In this document: piece after piece, positions 48,181-58,436 of the stretch
Position numbering within the stretch: the stretch's first letter is position 1
Layout of the letters: each line of letters starts with the position of its first letter
From: Phycomyces blakesleeanus NRRL 1555(-)
Taxonomy: Eukaryota > Mucoromycota > Mucoromycetes > Mucorales > Phycomycetaceae
Length of the DNA: 64,000 bases
NCBI RefSeq assembly: GCF_001638985.1
Contig: NW_017265136.1
Coordinates: forward strand, 3,041,889-3,105,888
Direction of reading: 5' to 3'
Notes under the pieces: generated by a model
The model's input: the letters and a program-made list of their open reading frames with translations, nothing else
What the model was told of the DNA's origin: nothing
Databases searched by the model: none
Made by a program: the position numbers and the translations under genes

Positions 48181-48796
48181 ATTGTTATTTTGTTTACAAA
48201 GTGAATATAGTACTTTAATAATTTTTATTGATTGTGTTGAATGATGTGGGGTGAAGTGGTAAAATATAATCAGGCGGTATTGTCAAGATGAGAAGCAATT
48301 AATATATAAATAAAAGGAGAAAGAAAGAGACAAAATCAAAAATCAAAATAATAAATTATTATTTTATTTTATTTTATTTTATTTTAAAGCCAATTAATAA
48401 AAGAAATATATATACAAAGCAATTATTTAATTATATAACCCTGATTGTGTTATCCTCGTTTTTTTTATTGGAAATTATAATACCAATATTAGCAAGAATA
48501 TATAATAAAGGCTAAGAAAATGGTAAATGTTGGGTATTAAATATACAAGTTTTTTTGTCTTTTATATTATTGATAAAAGCAAGAGAAATAAATAATGGTT
48601 TTTACTATTTGTTAATAGTTAAAAAAAACTGGTAATATAATTTACTATTGCTCTTTTAAATACTTAATAAAGAAGTAATGTTAAAACTAAATAAGAATAC
48701 AGAGATAAATAAAGCTAAACCTTTTTATAGTCAAAAAAACTCGTATTATAATTATTTATACTGGTAACCTAAATAGTTGTTATTTTTTTTTGTTTT
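48181..48796. other. Convergent intergenic spacer of P1 copy 1
   Basis: AT-rich DNA between the 3' ends of the accessory and transposase genes. A short TTTTA repeat occurs at 48361-48385. No gene. Confidence 0.45.
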
Positions 48797-51700
48797 TTAT
48801 GTGACTACTTTTCTAGGCAGTGGAATAACCAGGTGCTTTTGCGTCCCACTCTGCATTTTATGCGTAGTCAACACAAAGCACGAATGCAGACGATGCACTG
48901 GAACAATGCACGAAGCATCTTCTTCCATAAATCCCTTGTCCCACAACTGCAGACCTTGATCAGCTAATGGCTGATGACTACTTAAATGGTAGGCGGGAAA
49001 CCATTTAATGAATGCAAACGTTGACACTCTTTTGACTCCACCAATCTTGATGGTATGAGTAAATAAATACTCTATTTGACCAGGGAATTCAGATACATCG
49101 TCATTTGTTCTCTCAAGAAACAATACCCTCACAAAAGACCCGCGCTTCTTCTTTTCACCACTGCAGTACTCTTGCCCCAGCAACGAAATCTTCTTCACCT
49201 TTTGAATCCGATTGTTCACAAATACATCCTCACCAATTGGGATTCTCCCTACCACACAGAAGGAAACACTTGTACTCTGATAAGCCTTGACATAGAATTC
49301 AAATAACCACTGATAGTAATCATCCTTCATCATAGTCAAAGGCTGCAACTTGATTGGCAATGTGGTCGGGGGCAAGGTCTCACTTCCGGTGACATTGTAC
49401 CATGGATTGATAGCAGCTTGCTGGAACATTACTAAGCTAAATGGCAACGCAGGAGGGTGGCCAGCATCCAAATTCAAGGGAGAAGAGCTGTCGGAATTTG
49501 ATTTTACTTGGGCAACCCCCTCAAGGAACTCTATCAGTGGTGATAAAAGATTGGTAGAATACGCTCGAAGAAAGCTACCAATGAATGCTTTCTCCAGGAA
49601 GACTCTCATGAAGGTAACCTCAAGACCATTGCAATGGTTCGTCTTGATGTTCTTTGACTTGCCATTGTATCTCTTGAAGCTATACAGCCAGAATGCGTAT
49701 ACCGGACCAAAGTTAAGCATTGACTCACGCAAGTGCATATGCAAGTGCATATTTGGCGTGATGCTGCTCTCTCCATAAAGAGTCTCACACTCTTTTCCGA
49801 ATTCTCCAAGGAGCTGGTGTGCACTGTCAATTTCTGAATATGTGACTGAAGGACTGGTCAACTTTCGGCATGCTTTTATAAAAGAGTCCAGTTTTTGTAG
49901 TCGTCTTCAGGCAAAGCGTCTTTTAGTACCACCAACAAATAAATCAGACACCACAATTGCCACTCGTCTGCCTTCATATACGGGAAACCAGATTTGATCT
50001 TTGTTGATAAAATGGCATACCCAGGAGGAACAAGAATACTATCGGCAAGACGTTGCATACGGATGAGAACAGCAGTTGGGAGATACCTCAGGTCTTTCCA
50101 AACACTGATCATACGCTTTGCTGTCCCAAGAAACAAATTGTGCATGGGATCAACAATCGTGCATCGGAAGGGATCAAAGTAGTGTAGGCAATGCAACTCG
50201 GAAAAATGGGTGCCATGCTGCTTCTCCAAAACAGCTCTCTCTGCATCAGATTCTGCGCAGAACCACATCTCAGCTTTGGTTGCATTTTCTTCTTTTGTTC
50301 GGGAGACCCAGTTCTCATGATCGAATTCAGAATAATTGATCTTACTTGTTACAGCAACAACAGTGAAATGACGCTTGCATATGTGACAGGCGTTTGTACT
50401 TGCAAATCCTGTAAATCCAGCAGTCTTTCTTGCAGCAGGTATGTCGCAAGCAACACACATAAGAGCAGCGCGGATACTAGTACCATTGGGGAACTCTGGA
50501 GTTTTCATAGTTATGCTGCCGTATAACTCTACCAGCTCGTCTACCAGAGGTTCCAAGAAGTTGTTCATCTGGTCGATCTTTGCTTCCTTTGGACCAGGCA
50601 TGACACCGACAAGGATAATGTTTTCCGGCTTCATTCTTTCTTCCCTAGGCAGGTTGTTTATTGACAGGTACAAGGCCCCACTTGCATGTGTACGACCCTC
50701 AAACGGTTGAAACCAATCCACATTCAATGTCAACATCAAAGAATGGTTGTAATTCACAAAAGGCTTGTCATCTTCATCAAGGAGCTCAGACCACATTGCA
50801 CCATCATAGACGTCCAACAAGGTACTGTTTACGGTTTCCCTTGATCTCCATTGAACGATTTGATGCTCGAACCCAGGTTTGGCAAAATGCTGTGCCAATG
50901 CATTCTTGAGCAAGTTGTATGGGAAAACCATGAGAGGGACGGCGCGATCAGCTTTGGTGTCAGAGAAAAGAGGATTTCCGCAGTATGTTGGTGGTGTGGT
51001 TGTGTATTTTTCGAATGTGCAATTTGGTTGGCGATTGCCTGGTAGGTAAATTGCAAAGCACTTGTTGCAGACGGTGTATTTGACGATGCTTTTTGTCATG
51101 AAATTAAAGTCAGTCATAGTCTTTAATACATCAATGGTGAGTGGGAGATCGGTATCCTTATCAAAGTCAACAAGAAGATGGCAGAAGAATTTCAACATAG
51201 CAGTTCTACCTGCTTGAACCAAGTAAAACGCCTGAAAGATAACGCCAAATAGAGCCATGAATTGTCTTGTTTGAGACATTTCATGAATTTTCAAAGAAGC
51301 AACTACAAAGGCAAGTATTTCTGTTAATTATTTGTAACACAATTTATGTATATTTCTTTTTTAAATGTATGCATACTGGAAGCAACCATGTCTTCAAAAT
51401 CTTCAACACCAGCAACCTCAACTTTGCTCTCATCTTCAGACTCATCGCTTGAATCAGGATCGTCATTGTCAGAAGCCAATGATGTTGTCTCAACATCAGA
51501 CTCTTCGAATTGAAAAATCTGGTCTTCTCTCAAAAAAGGTACACTCTGTACGGTAGTTTCGGCTGATACAATAGAATAATTGTCTTCATCTATAGTAAAA
51601 CCAGACTATTAGCTATCTAAATTATGATTTATTAAAAAGAAATTTTATACTCACAATCAATCGATGTTTCAGATACATCTACCATCTCAACGTCTGTCTC

Positions 51701-51943
51701 TTCTTTGATAACTTCTGTATTAACTGATAATTAACAAAAAAAATATTAGATTACAATTTATCCAGTAATGCGCATACTACTCAAATGTCATTTACCTCGA
51801 TTTTTTGGGCCAATGTCTAATAACTTATCAGCATTATTATGACACTTAAAGGTCTGTGCATTTTGCAAAATTCTGCCAATTGCATTTTTGGTACATGATG
51901 AACATGTACACATAACAGTGTAGATTTTAGTTATAGAATTCAT
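48797..51943 (-). pseudogene. Plavaka/Tnp2 transposase of P1 copy 1 (single frameshift)
   Basis: Exons 51943-51796, 51723-51655, 51589-51377 and 51302-48797, with three phase-1 introns as in P2. N-terminal cluster MCTCSSC with downstream CH (CxCxxC). Then an acidic linker (SDNDDPDSSDESEDESK), DWFQPFEG, GVMPGPKEA, ACDIPAARKTAGF, HICKRHF, DPMHNLFLGTAKRM, FGPVYAFWLYSFKRYNG and C-terminal LVIPLPRK. One base is missing near 49878, compared with copy 2, in the stretch after KNWTL; this creates a stop and shifts the frame for the last 355 codons. Otherwise the gene is open, so inactivation looks very recent or could be a sequencing artefact in a homopolymer. Confidence 0.87.
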
Positions 51944-52744
51944 AACAGTAAGAATAATATTAATAATAATATAATAATAAAGAGGTGTATACTATATTTT
52001 ATTTTCATCTTTTATATGTCTCTTATTTTTGTCATTAATAATGAGTTGATATATCTTGTTCACTATGTCATTGACTACATTGAGCTTACCGTCCCTATTA
52101 GTAAGAATTACAAATGGATTTTGATGCAGCAATCTTTTCTTAAAAAAAGTGTGCCTGATTATTAATGGGGTTTCAATTTAATAATCACTGATATAATGGT
52201 ATAGTTTTTCTCTTTCGCGTTTTTTTAACATAACATCAATTCTCGCTCATTTTGGCCAGTGGCCTTTTTTGGATTTTCTTTTTCTTGTATTTTTTATGAC
52301 ATCAATTCTTGCTCTTTTTTTTCAATTTTTTTTGATATACTTTCTTATTAAAAATAAGTCATATATCATACATTATTATATTCTAATAAAAATTGGTATT
52401 TTTTGCGATGAAATAAAAATATTATTGAGTCTAAATTAGGTGCATCTGTAACAACAAGTTTTTCCTTCCAGAAAAATAATTAAATACTACATTTAACATT
52501 TAATATTTTATTTTTATTTTTTATTTTTCTGCCAAGTCAATCGAAACATATATTTTTTAAAACAATTGTGCGATTTATTGCCTAATTAATAAATATTTGT
52601 GTTTGTATCTGTGTTTATTTAATATAATCAGAAAAAATTGCGAATTCATATCTCAAGAAAAAAATATATTGAAAAACGATGGTGTTTGAAATATTTTTCC
52701 AAATTTTGCCAAAATTCAAAAAATAAAATTCGACTGGATCCCCC
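51944..52744. other. P1 copy 1 right subterminal region
   Basis: AT-rich sequence upstream of the transposase start, homologous to 42382-43144. It presumably holds the transposase promoter; no clear TATA box or gene was singled out. Confidence 0.45.
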
Positions 52745-55342
52745 CTCCTTTTGCAGTGCTTCACACTAGGGCCGCCTACACCTTCTACCGAATCATCGTT
52801 CAAACTAACAAACTGATGAAACAGCTCCCACAACTGCGCACCACTAGGATCATTAGGAAGGTCCATGTAGCTCTCTCTTCCATATGGCTTTGGCCGAATG
52901 AGGTTGATTTCATCACAGATGCTGATTGCCGTGCTGGTATAATTGTGAATTGCAAATCGCTCGACAAGAAAACTGGCGTTTCGGCCACCCTTTGATTTGG
53001 ACTTTATCAATTTCGAGAAGATGCCAATTACTCTCTCCATTGAGCGAGTAGAGTAGCATCGCAGGGGGCCTTGCTGCTTGATGATATAGGGTATATGGAC
53101 CAGGTAATGTTGCACTGGTCGGAAAACACTACGAGACAGGGTATTATTCTGGACTTGTTGGTATAAAAACGAGTGCCAGTGCTTGAAGTATCTATTGTTA
53201 ATATTTAAAAAATGGTAACAATCAGCTATTTGTAATGATAATATATGAGACGTATAATAACTTACGACTCCATCTCATCAAGCAATCCTGATGTCAACGT
53301 TCATTGCAAGGCAAGCGCGCAACCTTTCACGAGAGATAATAGAGCTGTTTTAACAGCCCTATTTGGTAAATAAGGCACGACCAAAGTGGGGATAAGGTAT
53401 AAGAGAAAGTCAAGCCAGTCCACTGCGCGAGTACCATCGATCTTGGCAAATACGTTGTCGAAACTGCCTTGAAATGAGGTGGGTATATATTTTCGTGAGC
53501 TGGTGATACAGTTTCCGATTGTTACAAGGTCTGCTCTTGGTATATGAAAAGGGTATTCGGTGGTATTGAGGGTATTGTCTGGATGGGTATAATAAAATTT
53601 GGTTTCCTTTGTGAGGGTGACAGTAATCAGGTCATACACAAGCTTTCCAATCCCTCTTGCAATTAAATGAAGTTCATCTAATGCAAAAAATGATGATTTA
53701 GAGAAGGTTGAGAGTTGGGTATATATGCTTGGCTGGTATATGTTCTTCGACTATTACAAGCAGTTATTTAGTACAAAAAAAAGATGGCTAATTGAACATT
53801 TGTATACTTACAGGGTTGCCTACTTTGAAGTCTTCCAAAGGTCTTAACCGGGTGGAAATGTCATCAAAGTACATGCCATGCCGTCTGTTAGTAGGGCATT
53901 TGCCTTTGGTCTCACAAAAATAGCAACCAAATAAACTTGTATGGGAACCAATGTGGGCCATATCAGCTACAGCTGGAATATCGCTGGAAGCAAGCAGCAG
54001 ATAGACCTTGGATCTGCAAAGCTCCACTCCATTGTGCTTGACAACCAAGCCATGTGCCTCATGATCTCGCAATTCATTGATGATGGGTATAAGAAAGGAG
54101 TCCAAATGAGTTGGCTTCTTGGGGCCAGGCAAGATTGCCAGTTGCAAAAGGTATTTGTTGGTATATCTAAGTATTTTATTAGTAACTTTTTTTTTAAAAG
54201 AATGTAATAATAATAATAAATAGTAATAAATTAATTAATTATCTGATTGATGGGTCTAGGTTGAATATTATGCAATGGATGATGGTATATGAGTTTTTGC
54301 CTTTCTTTTGATTGACAAACCCATTGGTATAAAGCCCAATGGCAATATCATCGGAATTAGAGAACAGGCCCTGCTGCACCAACTGCTTGTAATTGTCACC
54401 ATCAAAAATGTCAGTTAGCTGACCAGCTACAGATTCCTGGTTTGCTCTGTAACAGAGAAGTTCTCTTGTGGCTGGATCTGCCAACATTTGAGAAAGCATA
54501 TCCCCAACTGACATAATTTTCATACTGGTGGCTGGTGTCTGACTTTGATTGGGATCAGTCTTATATTGCGGTTTGCCGCAGTCAACACAAGATTTCTGGT
54601 TGTCATTAATGCCATACAATTGACAACCACTAGAGCAGACATCATACTCATGGCCCTTGACACTTGACTTTGACTTGAGCAAAGCGTCAACAGTTTTGCC
54701 ATGACTGATCTTAGCCCCAGGTTCTAAAAAAAACAATATCACTACATGTTAGTGATCTGGAATTAAAGTACAAGGTAACAGAAAATATATTATTTTACCC
54801 ATCATTATATCGTCATGGTCTCGGATGACAATGTTTATAAATTGAACAATGTCTCTATACGCTGCTCTAGCAATTCTATACCGTAGCATCAATTGAGACA
54901 GATGAATACTTATCAACTCGGCCTTGGTAAAAGTATTTGTACTGATTCGGCTGCTGTCATAAATGTGAGCTTCACCCTCACTGTCCTCAAAATTACATGT
55001 GCACTTATATGAAATAGTATTATCAAGCTTCATAGACTCCATAGTATATTCTGTAATACATTATTTAGTAATTGGAAAATAAATAATACAATTACAGCTC
55101 TTTTCATTACCTGAATTGCTAACAGATTCATCTTCATTACTAGTATCATTTTTGTCATGGTACATGTCAACATCATTCAGAATAGACTGGTCAATTTCAG
55201 TCATTGTTGCTGAATCTCCTCTGTGAATTCTCTTGTGGTTTTGCAGCTTCTGGTAGTTATCAAAAAACAAGACACATTGATCACATTGGTATTGCTGTGT
55301 AGATATTCTATCTCTCTGCTGGCTGGCGTTGGAAGAAGACAT

Positions 55343-56780
55343 ATTGGTTGGGTTGGTACATATGTAATATATAAAATAAAGCTGCGAAAAGGATTTTGGT
55401 GCTATTCATTAAATGTAAAAGACATCTTTATATACTCTTTATTTTTTAACCAAAATGCTTGCAGCTCTTTATCTTTTTCTCTCTCATAGTGATGATATAG
55501 CAATGATTACAGTAATGTCAATGCTAGATGAAACACCTGTCAGTAAATAATTCCCGTGGTTGGAAAGATTCTTCTTCATTAATAATTGTGATGTAAGTTA
55601 AAATACTTCTTGGTTGACAAGGGAGTACCATTAAAAGAGCACCGGTGAAACAGACACATACTCTTTACTTGTGAGCAATTAGATATTCTTTGGGCTTTAT
55701 AAAGAGGTATATGTATATTTAGGATAATTAATGACCAAATAATTTATGTTTTTTTTTAAATAAATTATCAATTACTCTCTAATACCAAAGGCAAAGAAAA
55801 ACAGCCTTCTAATAATTAACAGTTAAAAAAAAGTAGTACTGTCTAAACACATTGGTAGAAAAGACATATTTATATTATCTGTGTTGTACTAATAATATTT
55901 TTGAGATAGTGAATATATATTTAGCTAATAGCATTATTTTCTTGCTTATGTATAAAACTTAAAGAAATAGATATAGATAATGAGGGCTATAGTCTGATAC
56001 TCTTTTACTGACATCATCAAGATAAGCACTACTGATCGAAAGGGGTGTTAATTGAAAGTGCCGATGTGAGTTAAAGCACACCTTTTTCAAAAATGTATGG
56101 TTTCAGTCAAAAATGCCCCTTGGTAAATAATAGTAATGACAGTTAAAATTATTTTTACCTTTGATGACAGTATCAATCAAAACGCGTTTTAGCCGATAAT
56201 GATAATAAGTATGATATGAACTTGAGTATCATAACATTTACTTTAATGTTAATAAAAAGGGGCTAATTAACTATATGATGTTCAGATGTTATATAGCTAC
56301 TGTAGAGTATATTTGAAGTTATAACTTTAACTGGTTCAGGGTTTTGTCATTGAGAACTTTAACCAAATTTCATGCTATATCTGCAATATGTATAGAGTAA
56401 TATTATTATATCATATACTTTAAAACGTTTAATATGTAGATGGTGCAAAGTATGAACATTTATACATATAATATTGATTTAAAATCTAATTCATTTTGTT
56501 TTTATATTTCTTACAGTTTTGTTATGTCAATACAAAAATACTGTATCATGTTTACATGAGCTACTGCAGACAGGTGCAGACAGGTGCATACAAGTGCATA
56601 AGCATCCCTTCTTTTATATGTTTTGTTTGTAGATCTGTCTGTATCTTTTTCATATAAATAGCTGTCAATTGCTTGTAATAACTTGTTGCCTCTCTCAAAC
56701 TCAAATCGCTCTTATTCTATTTGTCTAAACTATCACCTTTTCTTTTCAACTCCCTGCTTATAGCTAAAAAAAACTTAAAC
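55343..56780. promoter_or_regulatory. Divergent intergenic region between the Tnp2-like gene and the five-exon gene
   Basis: About 1.4 kb without a gene, between two divergently transcribed genes. TATAAATA at 56653-56660 lies about 120 nt before the plus-strand start at 56781. Near 56570 there is a short direct repeat (GACAGGTGCA twice, then a GTGCATA variant). The region may be a shared promoter. Confidence 0.4.
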
Positions 56781-57726
56781 ATGTCCGATATTAACACAAC
56801 TCTCCTCAACTCAATTCAAAAGATTGAGGTTGATCTTGCTGAAATCAAGCAAGCATTGCGCAAGCTTCAAAGGCAATTCAGCAATCAATTTGCGCCAGCA
56901 GTCAGTGCGGAAGATCTAACTACAATGCAACAAAGCATTATTGAGCAGAGTTGTAAGTCATATATATTCTGTGCTTAGATGTTTATTTACTTTATTAATA
57001 TTGTCATACATTTTTTGTAGCTCTTGAGTACATTGCCAAGTCTGTGAAAAGAGCCCAGCTCACAGAGTACCCTGATCAGCTCGGTAAGTGAGTAATCAAT
57101 ACTGGCGGCAAGTTCAAAGGAAAAAACGAAGCATAAAAATACAATCTGTTGCTTCAGATTCTTCACGAGCAGGACTGGAAGGCGCGCTGCAAAGAAGTTC
57201 CACAAGGGCAGCCTTTGCCCCCATTAGTCCCTCTTTCAGACCATGATTTGACAGTAAAAAGACTGCATCTCAAAACATTAGGCCATACAGTAAAGCATGA
57301 TATCATTGACAAGGACTATCCTGCGGCCTCAAAAGAATAGAAGAATATTCCAGAGAAAAACAGGGAATACTGCATGATGCATTTGGAGAGGTTGGCAAAG
57401 AATGGTGGATTGCACATCCACCAATGTAAAAGAATGTGGTGTGCAAGAAGCCTTCTTTGGGAAAGCTTCAAGAGTGACAACCAGACGCACAAGAGGAGAA
57501 TGGCAGAGAAGAACAAAGTAAGTTTATCAATTAACAAATATATATATTGTAAGCTTTAATTAACATTGTTTCCTTTTATTATGCTATAGATACAGCGAGA
57601 CATAAGTGATTCTTTGCTTTCTTCTTCTGATATGTCAGAAACTGGTGATTATGAGTCGCCCATAATGGCAGATGTGCTGTAAGTTACCATTGTTGCTTTT
57701 TCTCATGCACTGTTAATACAAAACTA

Positions 57727-58122
57727 CTGGTTTTATCCATTCAATTGGCGCCCATTTCCATCTAATTAGCATCCGTTTCCATCTAATTAGAACCCATTGA
57801 CATCTGATTGGCTTCCATAGAAATTGAATTTGCGTCCATTGCCAACTGAATTTGCTCCCATTGCCATCTGAATTTGCTCCCCCCCTTTTACTATTGGCGG
57901 AAGGGTACATGGCACTCAATTTTTTTATCCTTACGCCTTACAATTTTTTTTATATAACCGTAGTATTTTTTTTTGTAAACGTTGTATTTTTTTTATATAA
58001 CCGTAGTATTTTTTTTTGTAAACGTCGTACTTTTTTTTTGTAAACGTCGTATTTTTTTTTGTAAACGTCGAATTTTTTTTATATAACCGTAGTATTTTTT
58101 TTTGTAAACGTCGTATTTTTTT
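57727..58122 (+). repeat. Left TIR of element B, with two iteron arrays
   Basis: Outer array (about 57745-57885): six or so units of 21-22 bp on the theme CCATTKCCATCTRATT. Inner array (57943-58122): units of about 21-24 bp of two types, a = T-run + GTAAACGTCGTA, b = T-run + TATAACCGTAGTA, in the inward order b-a'-b-a-a-a''-b-a. The 68-codon Trp-rich frame here is an artefact of the 21-bp period. Confidence 0.85.
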
Positions 58123-58199
58123 GGCATAAAACATGGATATTTTTTTGGCATAAAACATGGATATTTTTATTAGGCATAATTAGTTGATAGAGAAATAGA

Positions 58200-58430
58200 A
58201 CACATAATAAGAAGTAAGATATAATGAAATACAAAGTAATAAAAAAAGAAAAGCATAAAGCAGTAAAATAAATAAAAAAAGAGGGACATAAAGTGGTAAA
58301 AAAAAAATAAGAAAAAGAGGGATATAAAGTAGTAAAAAAAAAATAAGAAAAAGAGGGACATAAAGTAGTAAAAAATAAAAATAAAATAAAAAAAGACATA
58401 GAGTGTAAAGAGCTTAAATAGACATAAAAG
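58200..58430 (-). repeat. Tandem repeats 3' of the element B transposase
   Basis: Units of roughly 36 bp containing GAGGGACATAAAGTAGT followed by A-runs occur about three times (58281-58385), with degenerate copies on either side. In the transposase sense they are T-rich, as at the 3' end of the element A transposase. Confidence 0.65.
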
Positions 58431-58436
58431 ACATAC

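Larger units (their letters stand above)
45185..52758. mobile_element. Plavaka P1, copy 1 (full length, 7574 bp)
   Basis: Begins CACTGCAAAAGGAG (45185-45198) and ends with the exact inverse (52745-52758). It contains the accessory gene (plus, 47094-48180) and transposase (minus, 48797-51943), convergent. It is inserted in the coding sequence of the Tnp2-like gene; the three bases next to the ends are TTT (left) and CTT (right), a target duplication with one difference. Subterminal TTGGTCAAGATT-like direct repeats occur at 45513-45550, with an inverted copy at 45220. Best-preserved copy of the P1 family here. Confidence 0.92.
44576..55342 (-). pseudogene. Tnp2-like zinc-finger transposase gene split by P1 copy 1
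   Basis: The start at 55342 leads to a C2H2 finger (YQCDQC...HKRIH, residues 18-40). Exons 55342-55111, about 55047-54803, 54725-54240, 54160-53788 and about 53745-53285 follow. Blocks include a Cys cluster (CSSGCQLYGI...CVDCGKPQY), LAILPGPKKPTHLDSF, LASSDIPAVADMAHIG, CYFCETKGKCP and LDELHLIARGIGK. After an intron, CYSTRSMERVIGIF ends at the P1 insertion; the frame resumes left of P1 (KKALLKYYRRTTGLTG, 45184-44990) and ends at 44576. Defects besides P1: a TGA at 53301-53303 in place of an expected Trp, and an intron with donor AT instead of GT near 54240. Related to Plavaka/Tnp2 transposases, but it could also be a host gene. Confidence 0.75.

Noticed and set aside
57713..57919. Trp-rich reading frame in the left TIR of element B, with an identical partner at 63019-63219
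   Set aside because: It is in both TIR arms, has a 7-residue (21-bp) period and is explained by the iteron array; it crosses the TA insertion site.
58200..58430. CRISPR-like array (regular short repeats)
   Set aside because: Units are degenerate, A-rich, lack unique spacers of constant length, and the DNA is eukaryotic transposon sequence.
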